Source: Pseudocolwellia sp. AS88 (lineage in GTDB: Bacteria; Pseudomonadota; Gammaproteobacteria; Enterobacterales; Alteromonadaceae). From it: a stretch of 64,000 bases of DNA. Both the position numbers and the translations under genes were made by a program. Under the pieces are notes generated by a model. The model made no database searches and was not told the DNA's origin. It worked only from the letters and a program-made list of their open reading frames with translations. This document shows, piece after piece, positions 1 to 8,148 of this stretch (position 1 is its first letter; each line of letters starts with the position of its first letter). The stretch covers positions 124,001 to 188,000 of the forward strand of contig NZ_JAUPEC010000005.1 of assembly GCF_030551755.1 (NCBI RefSeq), given 5' to 3'.

Positions 1-1275
1 ATATTTATTATTTGTTTACCTGTCATGATTGCTGAAATGGCTGTAGGTCGTAAAACAGGAAAACAACCTGTAGGTGCCTATAAGTCGTTAACTGACAATA
101 ATAGAATATGGGGAGCTGCAGGTTTTATCGGTGTATTAACACCTTTTATGATTGCTGTTTTTTATATGGTGATAACCGTATGGTTATTTGGATACTTAGG
201 TTTAACTTTAACAGGTAATTTAGATTATTTAGCAAGTGAGCAAGGCTTTGGAGAGTTTATAAATAGCCCTTATTTATTTGGTGTTATGGCTGCTGTAGCC
301 GCTATTCTTTATTATATTTTAGTTGCTGGCGTTAAAGAAGGTATTGAAAAAGCAGCTAAAATATTAATGCCTGCCTTATTTGTGATGCTGTTATTAATGG
401 TGATTTTCGTATTAACTTTAGATAATGCGTTAGCGGGTGTTAAGTTTTTTATTATTCCCGACTTTACTAAAATTACACCGAGTGTGATTAATGGCGCATT
501 GTCGCAAGCTTTCTTCTCGCTTTCTTTAGGTATGGGTATTTTAATTACTTATGGCTCATATATTAATCGTGAGACCAATATTGCTAATTCAGCTAAGTTA
601 GTGGCTATTACAGATACCGCTGTAGCTTTTACTGCAGGCTTAATGATATTACCAGCGATATTCTCATTCGACCCAGCGATTAACCCTGAGGATTTAAGCG
701 AAAGCTCTGTTTCTCTTATTTTTACTTTTTTACCTAAGATATTTTTGGCGTTACAAGTTTCTATCGGTTATATAGGCGCAAGTGCTGTAGCTGCATTTTT
801 CTTCTTGTTAGTATTTTTTGCGGCAATAACTTCATTAGTTTCTATTATTGAAGTGCCTGTTTCTTATCTTATAACAGAGAAAAAACAATCACGTAGAAAG
901 GCTTTATTTACATTACTTTTTAGTGCAGGTGTACTAACTATTTTTGCAACTCTTTCCTTCGGTATGGTGAGTTTCTTTACTGATTTTGTTGATTACGCAG
1001 GTAAGAGTAAATCATTCTTTGACGTAATATATGACATTTTCTACGATACAATATTGCCGTTAAATGGCTTTTTATTATGTATTTTTGTTAGTTATCGTTG
1101 GAAAAAGCATAATTTGTCTGCTGAGCTAGCAATAGGTAATCCAAACTATGTTGGATCTTGGGTTGAAAAATACGTTAACTTTTCATTAGGAACTTTTATT
1201 CCGGCAATCGTTTTGTGTATTTTTATTAATACCGTAGCTCAAAAATTCTTTAACTATAATCTTTTTGGTTTCTAG
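1..1275 (+). CDS. Sodium-dependent transporter of the neurotransmitter:sodium symporter (SNF/NSS) family, 5'-truncated by window edge
   Basis: The reading frame is open from base 1, so the gene starts upstream of the window; the first ATG inside (25) is internal. The translated part (about 424 residues) begins in the TM1-TM2 region of the LeuT fold: PVMIAEMAVGRKTG matches the family's conserved 'P-x-x-x-x-E-x-x-x-G-R' stretch. About ten further hydrophobic helices follow. The family couples Na+ gradients to uptake of amino acids or related solutes at the inner membrane. Bacterial members of this length usually have 11-12 TMs. The substrate cannot be read from sequence, and TM1, which carries much of the Na+ site, is missing here. 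A hairpin terminator follows the stop. Confidence 0.9.
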   Translation: MFIICLPVMIAEMAVGRKTGKQPVGAYKSLTDNNRIWGAAGFIGVLTPFMIAVFYMVITVWLFGYLGLTLTGNLDYLASEQGFGEFINSPYLFGVMAAVAAILYYILVAGVKEGIEKAAKILMPALFVMLLLMVIFVLTLDNALAGVKFFIIPDFTKITPSVINGALSQAFFSLSLGMGILITYGSYINRETNIANSAKLVAITDTAVAFTAGLMILPAIFSFDPAINPEDLSESSVSLIFTFLPKIFLALQVSIGYIGASAVAAFFFLLVFFAAITSLVSIIEVPVSYLITEKKQSRRKALFTLLFSAGVLTIFATLSFGMVSFFTDFVDYAGKSKSFFDVIYDIFYDTILPLNGFLLCIFVSYRWKKHNLSAELAIGNPNYVGSWVEKYVNFSLGTFIPAIVLCIFINTVAQKFFNYNLFGF

Positions 1276-1312
1276 TTAATCTGAGGTTAATTAGTTATCC
1301 TCAAACCGAACA

Positions 1313-1337
1313 AAAGGCCGTATCATACGGCTTTTTT
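1313..1337 (+). terminator. Rho-independent terminator of the SNF transporter gene
   Basis: A GCCGTA/TACGGC stem (1317-1322 with 1326-1331, loop TCA) is followed by six T residues. It lies 40 bases after the transporter stop codon and before the next gene. Confidence 0.85.
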
Positions 1338-1391
1338 ATTACCAAATTTTTGATAACGCTTTTATAAATTAGCGGTAACCTTGAGAAATAT

Positions 1392-2285
1392 ATGATCGAA
1401 TACATTACAGCAACCAACTTTAATGAATGCCAACGACTATTTCACGGTCGTGGCCACGCCTATCCTGAATTAGCGCATGTAAATGTTGATTGGTTGTCAC
1501 CTGTTGTATTAATTACTTTATATCAAGCTGTTGAGTCTGATTGGCTTGATGTGCAGGTTGCAGCACTTAGTCAATTAATTCCTGAGTGTGAATCAGTACA
1601 AGTACAGCATAGATATCAGAAATTTGCGCCAACTGAAGTTTTATGGGGAAAAGAAGTATCTCATACCGTAGTGATGGAATCTGAGCTTAAATACAATATT
1701 GAGTTTGGTAAATCTCAAAACACTGGGCTCTTCCTAGATATGAAAAATGGTCGAGATTGGGTAACAAGTCGTTGTGAGAATAAGAATGTCCTGAATTTGT
1801 TTTCTTATACTTGTGCCTTTTCTGTTGCAGCTATTGCAGGTAATGCTAAACAAGTTGTTAATGTGGATGTAAGTAAGGCATCACTATCTAAAGGTAGAGA
1901 TAATCACAGATTAAATAAACAAGATACGACTAAGGTAAAGTTTGAAGGCGTCGATATTTTTAAATCTTATGGGCGTTTAAAAAAATATGGACCTTATGAA
2001 TTATTAATATGTGATCCACCATCTTTTCAAAAAGGCAGTGTTGATATTGAAAGGGATTACAGCAAAATTATAAGAAGGTTACCACAGTTAATGTCACCTG
2101 AAAGTGATGTGTTCTTATGTTTGAACTCTCCTGATTTAGATGAAGATTTCTTGCTGGCAGAAGTTGAACGAGAATGTCCTGACTGTCAATTTATAAGTAA
2201 AATAGAATCACCAGAAGTATTTAAAGAAGCTCACAAGGGCAAAGGTTTAAAAGTACTATTATTTAAATATTCACCTAGAGCCTGA
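1392..2285 (+). CDS. Class I SAM-dependent methyltransferase, RlmI/RlmK-like
   Basis: 297 residues. The C-terminal two thirds is a Rossmann methyltransferase of the Methyltrans_SAM type seen in 23S rRNA methyltransferases RlmI and RlmK. Visible motifs are TGLFLDMKNGRDWV before the fold, NLFSYTCAFSVAA (SAM-binding loop, motif I), NVDVSK (acidic end of strand 2) and the catalytic-type CDPPSFQKGS (motif IV). The N-terminal ~90 residues match no PUA domain that I recognise, and the protein is shorter than RlmI (~396 aa), so the RNA target is open. It stands alone between two terminators. Class assignment is firm; substrate is inference. Confidence 0.8.
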   Translation: MIEYITATNFNECQRLFHGRGHAYPELAHVNVDWLSPVVLITLYQAVESDWLDVQVAALSQLIPECESVQVQHRYQKFAPTEVLWGKEVSHTVVMESELKYNIEFGKSQNTGLFLDMKNGRDWVTSRCENKNVLNLFSYTCAFSVAAIAGNAKQVVNVDVSKASLSKGRDNHRLNKQDTTKVKFEGVDIFKSYGRLKKYGPYELLICDPPSFQKGSVDIERDYSKIIRRLPQLMSPESDVFLCLNSPDLDEDFLLAEVERECPDCQFISKIESPEVFKEAHKGKGLKVLLFKYSPRA

Positions 2286-2317
2286 ACTTAATTTTATATT
2301 GATGTGAACTATAAATA

Positions 2318-2356
2318 TTAAAACTTGTGTTGTTTAACTCACACCACAAGTTTTAA
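2318..2356. terminator. Bidirectional hairpin terminator between convergent genes
   Basis: A ten-base-pair stem AAAACTTGTG/CACAAGTTTT (2320-2329 with 2345-2354) is flanked by an A-run on the left arm and a T-run on the right. It sits between the convergent methyltransferase and LysE genes and could end both transcripts. Confidence 0.6.
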
Positions 2357-2369
2357 TTCTATTTGTTAT

Positions 2370-2984
2370 TTAGTTAACTACAACTTTAACGGCTAAAGCA
2401 ATCAAGAAACAGCCGGTTACTTTGTCCACAATATAACTATTTTCTTTAAGCTTATTGATGATATTTCCTTTAGAAATAAGAAAAGTAACAAAGCAATACC
2501 ATAAAGCATCCAAGGTTCCCACTGTCATTGTCATTATTACTTTTTGTTCGACACCAGAATCACTATTTAAAAATTGGCTAAACAAAGCAATAAAAAATAT
2601 AGCTAATTTAGGGTTTAAAAAAGCAAGTAAAAAACCATCTCTCCACCCATTTATATTGTTTGTTTTTATTATGGTTTCTTCTTGGGGAATCAATTTAGAT
2701 TTTTTACTAAGTAATGACTTCACTCCTAAATATAACAGAAATGCAGCACCAGCATATTGAATAAGTGAGAATAAAAAAGGCGTATTAACAATAATTACAG
2801 CAACACCTGTAGCGGTTATTGCGGCATATAAAGCTACGCCTAAACCATGACTTATTGCTGTTGCATAACCTTTAGCAACACCACCATTAACGGCATTTCT
2901 TATTACTAAGGCTAAACTTGGCCCCGGCGATAAAGCACCTAATATACAAATAACGACAAACGATAACCACAGGTGGAGTTCCAT
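2370..2984 (-). CDS. LysE/RhtB family amino-acid exporter
   Basis: 204 residues, the usual family length, with about six hydrophobic segments. The N-terminal LGALSPGPSLALVIRNAVNGG carries the LysE-family signature (G-x-x-x-P-G-P). It is probably an inner-membrane exporter of amino acids such as threonine, homoserine lactone or lysine; the substrate is not determinable. Its ATG lies two bases after the stop codon of the upstream ligase gene, so the two are co-transcribed. I know of no functional link between a LysE exporter and a periplasmic ligase, so this may be simple packing. Confidence 0.85.
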   Translation of the reverse strand: MELHLWLSFVVICILGALSPGPSLALVIRNAVNGGVAKGYATAISHGLGVALYAAITATGVAVIIVNTPFLFSLIQYAGAAFLLYLGVKSLLSKKSKLIPQEETIIKTNNINGWRDGFLLAFLNPKLAIFFIALFSQFLNSDSGVEQKVIMTMTVGTLDALWYCFVTFLISKGNIINKLKENSYIVDKVTGCFLIALAVKVVVN

Positions 2985-2986
2985 TA

Positions 2987-3835
2987 TTATTCTTTTCCCC
3001 TAATACGTAAAAAGCTCGCGAATTTTGGCACACCCTTTTGGGTTTTACCAATATATTTGAATGTGATAATTGAACCTATTGGTGGTGGATTTTTTCTTTC
3101 TTTATCGCTAAACCCTGAGCCTATTTTAAATGTAATGCCATCCATTGTTCTTACTTGTATTGACCCTAACATATTTGAATATTTGCCTTTTCCTTCTATA
3201 TGCTTAATAACAGTAGCCTCAGCATCTTGGTAAGGTTTTAACTTCATTATGTTTCGTGTTCTCCCTTTACTGTAAAAAGCATTCTCATAGTGGAGCATTA
3301 ATCCTTCACCTTGCTGTTTTACAATCTCAGTCAGTTTTTGATTCAAAGCATCGATGGTAGGTAATCTGAATTGTTGTACAGCTTGAAAATAGGGAGATTT
3401 AATGTGCTTAACATGAGTATTTATTTGTTCGATTCTCTGACTAAAGTTAAGCTTACTTTTGGGCAAGTCAAAAACCATGAATGTAATATGTTTCCAACAA
3501 GGTGTTGCTTCATTTTGCCTAACGCAAGAAACCACTTGCTCAAATGTATGTCTTGCTATCCATAACTCTCCGTCAACAGGAGTATCAGGCCAATTAGCAG
3601 TAAACCACTCTGGTGGGTTTAATGGATTGCCATTTTTAGTGAGTAATGTTTTACCGTCCCAATAACCTCTAACTCCATCGAGTTTTTCGCTGATCCAATA
3701 ATGGTTAATTGAGTGTTCTAGTTTATAGGTCATCGCTAGTTGAATTTCTGGTGGTTTATTAGCAACAGCACTTGAACTTACAATAAGCCAAAGAAAAGTA
3801 AGGAAAGCTTTTAAACGATTGGTCATAAAGAACAT
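2987..3835 (-). CDS. ligE: Secreted ATP-dependent DNA ligase (Lig E type)
   Basis: 282 residues. A hydrophobic leader (residues 7-25, ending SSSAVA-N) predicts export to the periplasm. The nucleotidyltransferase motifs follow: motif I EKLDGVRG with Lys51 as the expected adenylation residue, motif III FMVFDLP, motif IV EGLMLH and motif V KLKPYQDAEATV. An OB domain with FKYIGKTQKGVPKFASFLRIR is at the C-terminus. The length and lack of accessory domains fit Lig E, the minimal ATP ligase of some Gram-negative bacteria, proposed to repair extracellular or incoming DNA. The chromosomal replicative ligase would be NAD-dependent LigA elsewhere. A second Met at residue 4 is an alternative start. First gene of a two-gene unit with the LysE exporter. 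Confidence 0.88.
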   Translation of the reverse strand: MFFMTNRLKAFLTFLWLIVSSSAVANKPPEIQLAMTYKLEHSINHYWISEKLDGVRGYWDGKTLLTKNGNPLNPPEWFTANWPDTPVDGELWIARHTFEQVVSCVRQNEATPCWKHITFMVFDLPKSKLNFSQRIEQINTHVKHIKSPYFQAVQQFRLPTIDALNQKLTEIVKQQGEGLMLHYENAFYSKGRTRNIMKLKPYQDAEATVIKHIEGKGKYSNMLGSIQVRTMDGITFKIGSGFSDKERKNPPPIGSIITFKYIGKTQKGVPKFASFLRIRGKE

Positions 3836-3931
3836 CCTGTTCGGTAAATTATTATTGTACTGTACATCAAGCTTTAATATGATTGAAGAAAAAATGTACG
3901 AAATTTAAACAGACTTCAGGGAGAGATTTTA

Positions 3932-4423
3932 ATGTTTATGCGACTAATAATACTAGTAATGATGGTTATTTCGTTTGAGTCTTTTGCCGCAAAGAAAGAA
4001 TGTGTTGAGTTATTAGAAAAATTCAAAAATATTCAATCACAACTTAAACAAGGTCAGTCGATTAAAACGAGTGCATCTTTGCGTAAGCGAGAAGATGAAG
4101 CACGAGAGAAATGGTGGAATTGTGAAAATAATAAAACCGAATCACCAAGTAAAAGTGTAAAAACAACTAAAAAGAAAACCATAGAAAAGTCTGCAACCTT
4201 CGATAATGCTTCCCTTCAAGATGCACCACAAGTTTTCTCTTCAAATAAAGATATTGTAATTAAAGGGCGTTATTCAGGAGAAAAGCAATTCCGTTGGCTT
4301 GAATATTATCAACGTCCTAAAAAATGCTCTAGACCTAAGACCACACAAGTATTTGCTTTTTGTATGGAAGATAAAACAGAACAACAAAGAAAATTTGAAG
4401 AAACATATCAGAAAGACAAATAA
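3932..4423 (+). CDS. Hypothetical exported protein with low-complexity Lys/Ser linker
   Basis: 163 residues, not recognised. Residues 1-19 form a signal peptide (MFMRLIILVMMVISFESFAA), so the product is probably periplasmic. Residues 20-60 are helical with CVELLEKFKNIQSQLKQ; a Lys/Ser/Thr-rich linker spans roughly 65-95; the C-terminal part contains GRYSGEKQFRWLEYYQRPKKC and ends in a charged tail. Four cysteines remain in the mature protein (two near the N-terminus, two near the C-terminus), compatible with disulphides. A GGGAGAG ribosome site stands just ahead of the ATG (the next codon but one is also ATG). No functional neighbour. Confidence 0.75.
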   Translation: MFMRLIILVMMVISFESFAAKKECVELLEKFKNIQSQLKQGQSIKTSASLRKREDEAREKWWNCENNKTESPSKSVKTTKKKTIEKSATFDNASLQDAPQVFSSNKDIVIKGRYSGEKQFRWLEYYQRPKKCSRPKTTQVFAFCMEDKTEQQRKFEETYQKDK

Positions 4424-4510
4424 TGTGTCAGATACACTAAATAATCATTATATTTATCATTTTATATATTCTTTAAGGCTGTAAGTGATTAACTATTAAG
4501 GAGTTATTTT

Positions 4511-4549
4511 ATGGCCTTAAGTTTGCTAGCACCCCTTAGAATAAGTTAA
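4511..4549 (+). CDS. Possible 12-residue leader peptide
   Basis: The ATG is preceded by a strong AAGGAG ribosome site (4498-4503) at a 7-base spacing and encodes MALSLLAPLRIS before a TAA. The region can fold so that TTAAGGC (4473-4479) pairs with GCCTTAA (4514-4520), placing the ribosome site in the loop. It ends 15 bases before the PGPGW gene. Such a short frame can arise by chance; the ribosome site is the only real support. Confidence 0.25.
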   Translation: MALSLLAPLRIS

Positions 4550-4564
4550 CTGAGATAAATAAAT

Positions 4565-4816
4565 ATGAGAAAACAATTTAGGTTTTTAATGATTAATATT
4601 ATTGGCGGGATTTTAACGTTAATAGGTACTATTTTTATTGTATTGCCTGGTCCCGCTTTCTTATTTTTGCCCATTGGTTTAGCAATTCTAAGTTTAGAGC
4701 ATGCTTGGGCGAAAGTATGGCTGAGACGTTGCCAACGGATGATGCGAAAAGGAGCCGTTAAAATCGATACTCTAATGACAAGGCTTGTTAAACGAAAAAA
4801 CGCTAATAATACATGA
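4565..4816 (+). CDS. PGPGW-family small transmembrane protein
   Basis: 83 residues. Two hydrophobic stretches (about 6-27 and 29-45) are separated by the turn LPGPAF, followed by GLAILSLEHAWAKVWLRR and a basic tail. This is the pattern of the PGPGW family of small inner-membrane proteins (Pfam 'putative transmembrane protein PGPGW'); here the turn reads PGPAF rather than PGPGW. Function unknown. The gene's last codons form the left arm of its own terminator. Confidence 0.75.
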   Translation: MRKQFRFLMINIIGGILTLIGTIFIVLPGPAFLFLPIGLAILSLEHAWAKVWLRRCQRMMRKGAVKIDTLMTRLVKRKNANNT

Positions 4817-4829
4817 TCATTAGCGTTTT
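4799..4829 (+). terminator. Terminator overlapping the end of the PGPGW gene
   Basis: AACGCTAAT (4799-4807) pairs with ATTAGCGTT (4819-4827), followed by a short T-run. The left arm is preceded by an A-run, so it may also stop transcription of the convergent DUF3581 gene. Confidence 0.7.
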
Positions 4830-4877
4830 CTTGAATCAGTTTGTTTGAGGTTGTGTAACTAAGCCTCGAACATCAAC

Positions 4878-5585
4878 TTACTTAATATAAGCCGCTTTAG
4901 TTTTGTTATAGTTTTCTACGATCACGTTTATTGTTTCTTGGCAGTATTCACGTAATCCACTGAGTAACATATGCTTTTCACCATGGCCAACTTTTACCTC
5001 GTTTGATATTAAATCAAAGGCTAAACAAGCGCTGCCACGTTTACCATCAATAGTAAGAGTTGAGTTCGACTCAATTAGTTTCACTTCAGTAAAGTCTATG
5101 TTATCAAGTTGGATAGACATACTCTCATACATCACCATTGGACGAGAAGGGTTGATCATGATGTTATTTTCTGCCATTAACTTAACCAGTATATGTGGGA
5201 AAGTGTGGCCTGAAAATTCAACATAAGCTCTGATTAACGATTCAATAGTAGCTTCATTTTTAGTTGAGCTACCAGAAGCGTTAACATGCATATAATCTTT
5301 GCCATTATCATCAGTGACACTTACTTTTCCATCGATATCACTTGGAAAGTTTAAATGAATATCGTTTGTTACCATTCCTGAGAAGGTAAAATCCATTTTT
5401 TGAAATAAACCCGACTTAGCGAGTATGAGTGAGAATAATAAATCACCTGGTACACAAAATCTTTTAGCATCAACATTATGTAACGGATTAAAGTCATCAG
5501 CAATTTGCTTAGCAAAATTACTTGCCTGTTGACGTGTGAAGTTTATTTTGTTGTTTGAGGTGGTATAGAAATCATCAAGAAACAT
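4878..5585 (-). CDS. DUF3581 family protein, possible double hot-dog fold
   Basis: 235 residues, resembling the gammaproteobacterial DUF3581 family, which has no assigned function. Residues 21-55 read ASNFAKQIADDFNPLHNVDAKRF and then CVPGDLLFSLIL. The D-x-N-P-x-H core followed by F and G-D-L-L resembles the hydratase motif of MaoC-type hot-dog enzymes. The second half has alternating strands (MVMYESMSIQL, TLTIDGKRGSACLAFDL) that could be a second hot-dog unit. The fold and any acyl-CoA-type activity are inference from motif likeness. Single gene, convergent with PGPGW. Confidence 0.65.
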   Translation of the reverse strand: MFLDDFYTTSNNKINFTRQQASNFAKQIADDFNPLHNVDAKRFCVPGDLLFSLILAKSGLFQKMDFTFSGMVTNDIHLNFPSDIDGKVSVTDDNGKDYMHVNASGSSTKNEATIESLIRAYVEFSGHTFPHILVKLMAENNIMINPSRPMVMYESMSIQLDNIDFTEVKLIESNSTLTIDGKRGSACLAFDLISNEVKVGHGEKHMLLSGLREYCQETINVIVENYNKTKAAYIK

Positions 5586-5756
5586 AGTTTATTATTTTCA
5601 CTTATGTGTATTTAATTGATCAGTCATGAGAGTGTGGTTTAAAGCGCGGCTATTCTACCACCATCAATTGGAAAAATCGAAAGTTATAATAGGGGGAGAA
5701 TAACGAATAGGGCAGGTAAATGTTGTTACTGAATGTTTAGCTTGTAAATACAAAGC

Positions 5757-6035
5757 CTACTGAGGTTTATTGAGGCTAAGCTGTTTTGTTACAAGAGATT
5801 CTTTAGCTGTTTTTTTTAGTTGCTTAAGCTCATATTCTCGTTTACTAGCTGCTTGTCTGTTTATCTGCTTTTCAGAATAAACTAATTTTACAGGACGACG
5901 CACCCGAGTGTACTTTGCCCCTAATTTATTGGAATTATTATGTTCGAATACACGACGATCAAGATCTGTCGTTATACCGGCGTAAAGACTATTGTCAGAA
6001 CATCTTAAAAAATATACGTACCAGGTAGAAGGCAT
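5757..6035 (-). CDS. GIY-YIG domain protein (YhbQ/UPF0213 type)
   Basis: 92 residues. WYVYFLRCSDNSLYAGITTDLDRRVFEHN is the GIY-YIG core: the two Tyr-containing strands (YVY and YAG), the conserved Arg in DLDRR and the following HN. The KLGAKYTRVRRPVKLVY segment is typical of the short YhbQ-like stand-alone family (about 100 aa). Family members are predicted or shown to have structure-specific nuclease activity. The expected catalytic Glu would be in KREYELKQLKK. Divergent from the DUF2797 gene, 134 bases away. Confidence 0.85.
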   Translation of the reverse strand: MPSTWYVYFLRCSDNSLYAGITTDLDRRVFEHNNSNKLGAKYTRVRRPVKLVYSEKQINRQAASKREYELKQLKKTAKESLVTKQLSLNKPQ

Positions 6036-6169
6036 ATTAAGTTTATGATTAAGTAGCAGTTTGCATTAAGTTTTCATAGTATACTTGCCATTAACGAGAG
6101 ATAAACGCATTTCTTTTATTAAAAGCATTAATTAGCTTTATACATTATTTACTACTTTAGGTTCTATTC

Positions 6170-7003
6170 ATGTTCTTATCAGATACAGCTCCACTCAGAA
6201 AACTCACCGCTCAACTTGATCCACAAGGTAATATTGAATATCAATTACCTATTGGTGAGCAAAGTATTGGTTTAAATGAACTTATTGGTAAAGAGATAAC
6301 ACTTGAGCATATTGGCGTTATTAACTGTAGTCATTGCGGTAAAAAAACCAAAAAAAGTTATTCTCAAGGGCATTGTTATCCGTGTATGCAAAAGTTAGCT
6401 CAATGCGATATGTGTATTATGAAGCCTGAAACTTGTCATCATCATTTAGGTACTTGCCGTGAGCCAGAGTGGGGCACAAAGAACTGTTTCGTGCCTCATT
6501 ATGTTTATCTAGCTAATAGTTCTGGTTTAAAAGTGGGGATTACCCGCCATACACAAATTCCTACACGTTGGATTGATCAAGGCGCAATACAAGCATTACC
6601 TATTTTTAAAGTAGCTTCTAGAATTCAATCTGGATTAGTTGAAATTGCACTTTCTGAATTTGTTGCTGATAAAACTAATTGGCGCGCTATGTTAAAAGGT
6701 TCGCCTGAAAAAATAGATTTAATTGCTAGAGCAAAAGAATTAAAACCTAAAATTTCTCAAAAACTTGCCGATATTGCACTACAATATGGTAATGATGCTG
6801 TTGAATCACTTGATAGTGAAGTGGTTGAGTTAAATTACCCAGTACAGCAATACTTAGAGAAGATCAGTTCTTTTAATTTTGACAAAACTCCAATAGTTTC
6901 AGGCGTTTTGTTAGGGATTAAAGGGCAATATCTTATTTTTGATAAAGGGGTTATTAATATGCGTAAATTTACTTCCTACCATATTAACCTTAAATGGGCC
7001 TAA
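6170..7003 (+). CDS. DUF2797 family protein with Cys-rich zinc-finger-like region
   Basis: 277 residues, matching the DUF2797 pattern. A Cys/His-rich block at about 57-100 (CSHCGKK, GHCYPCMQKLAQCDMC, ETCHHHLGTC, NCFVPH) predicts one or two zinc sites. It leads into HYVYLANSSGLKVGITR and TRWIDQGAIQALPIFKV, which look like a degenerate GIY-YIG-type fold ('YVYL...GLKVGITR'). Function unknown; nucleic-acid binding is plausible but inferred. It is divergent from a true GIY-YIG gene and 69 bases upstream of the HDOD gene, with which it may share a transcript. Confidence 0.7.
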   Translation: MFLSDTAPLRKLTAQLDPQGNIEYQLPIGEQSIGLNELIGKEITLEHIGVINCSHCGKKTKKSYSQGHCYPCMQKLAQCDMCIMKPETCHHHLGTCREPEWGTKNCFVPHYVYLANSSGLKVGITRHTQIPTRWIDQGAIQALPIFKVASRIQSGLVEIALSEFVADKTNWRAMLKGSPEKIDLIARAKELKPKISQKLADIALQYGNDAVESLDSEVVELNYPVQQYLEKISSFNFDKTPIVSGVLLGIKGQYLIFDKGVINMRKFTSYHINLKWA

Positions 7004-7072
7004 GCCAATAACGTTTATAGATGCAATAAGTCGTTATAGGTCTACATTTTTATTACTTTTAGGAATTATGTT

Positions 7073-7918
7073 ATGAATGCGTTTGAATGTGCAGAAAATG
7101 CTGAAGAAGTTTTTATTCTTTCTGATTCTTTTTCTCGTATAAAAGAATTAATTGATAATGATTCATCCACCATTGATGACATAGCTGAGATTATAATTTT
7201 AGATCCTACTTTATCAGTAACGATCCTTAAATTAGCAAACAGCTCGTTTTTTAATTATCCAGGCAAAATAGAAACCATTTCAAAAGCTGTTTTAGTATTA
7301 GGTATTACTGAAGTTTATAACTTAATTATTGCTTACTTTATTACTGATGCTTTTAAATCTATTGAAGGTAAACCTGAATATTTAGAAAGCTTTTGGGAGC
7401 AAGCTGTTGACTGTGCATTAATTATTAAGTTTTTAGGTACAGAGCTAAACATACCTAATGCAGAGCGTTTATTTATACTTGGTTTATTACATAACATTGG
7501 CGAGTTAGCTGTACATCAAAGTATGCCTGCGAAAATTGAAGCATGTAATACTTACACTCCAGATGAACTACCTTGGGATAAGCAAAAAAGTGAAATTGGG
7601 TTTACTTATGGTGAATGTAGTGGTGATTTACTAAAGCAATGGCAATTACCTTATACCTTAATTGAACCTATTCGAGAACAAGACCAATATGATTTTGAAT
7701 TTGCGACAATTGAAACCAAGTTATTGTACTTGTCTAAGCGTGTAATGTTATTGAATTACGGCTGCAATAAACATAAGCCTTCTTCCTTAATTACTGCTGA
7801 ATTGTTAATTGATTTGAAAGTGAACCCTAAAATGATACTCGCAGCAAACCACTTTTGTAATGTAGATCGATTAGGTATCTTATCTATCTTATCTCCTGGT
7901 TCTTCAGTTATTTTCTAA
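7073..7918 (+). CDS. HDOD domain protein
   Basis: 281 residues. The HDOD signature runs from about 15 to 215: IDDIAEIIILDPTLSVTILKLANSSFFNYPGKIETISKAVLVLG, then FILGLLHNIGELAV, in which the HD pair of true phosphohydrolases is replaced by HN. HDOD proteins are non-catalytic HD relatives used in signalling (c-di-GMP, chemotaxis, stress). There is no fused GGDEF, EAL or receiver domain, so the partner is unknown. Single-domain members of this size are common in Alteromonadales. Confidence 0.85.
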   Translation: MNAFECAENAEEVFILSDSFSRIKELIDNDSSTIDDIAEIIILDPTLSVTILKLANSSFFNYPGKIETISKAVLVLGITEVYNLIIAYFITDAFKSIEGKPEYLESFWEQAVDCALIIKFLGTELNIPNAERLFILGLLHNIGELAVHQSMPAKIEACNTYTPDELPWDKQKSEIGFTYGECSGDLLKQWQLPYTLIEPIREQDQYDFEFATIETKLLYLSKRVMLLNYGCNKHKPSSLITAELLIDLKVNPKMILAANHFCNVDRLGILSILSPGSSVIF

Positions 7919-8038
7919 CGATAAAGTACATAAATGTTATAGGTGTTAACTGTTATTTCAGTATGTACCTATAATATCTCTGCAATAATTCCTCATAAAT
8001 TCAATTCATTAATTAAATATCAAATCTTCCTTTCTTTT

Positions 8039-8088
8039 TTGCACCAATTACTACCAACCCAAACTTTTACTGGTTTGTTTTGGTGCAA
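8039..8088 (+). promoter_or_regulatory. Pair of NtrC-like half-sites upstream of glnK
   Basis: TTGCACCAA (8039-8047) and its reverse complement TTGGTGCAA (8080-8088) are perfect matches to the two halves of the NtrC consensus TGCACC..GGTGCA. Their centres are 41 bases apart (about four helical turns). They lie roughly 90 and 130 bases upstream of the predicted sigma-54 start, the usual enhancer distance. Each full 17-bp site has only one good half. Confidence 0.5.
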
Positions 8089-8148
8089 TTAAAATAATTA
8101 AAACATATTTTAATGCTCTAACTTGTTGATTTTTATTTGTATAATTCT

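Noticed and set aside
2455-2760. 101-codon plus-strand frame inside the LysE gene
   Set aside because: Antisense to a clearly recognisable LysE exporter; no family match of its own.
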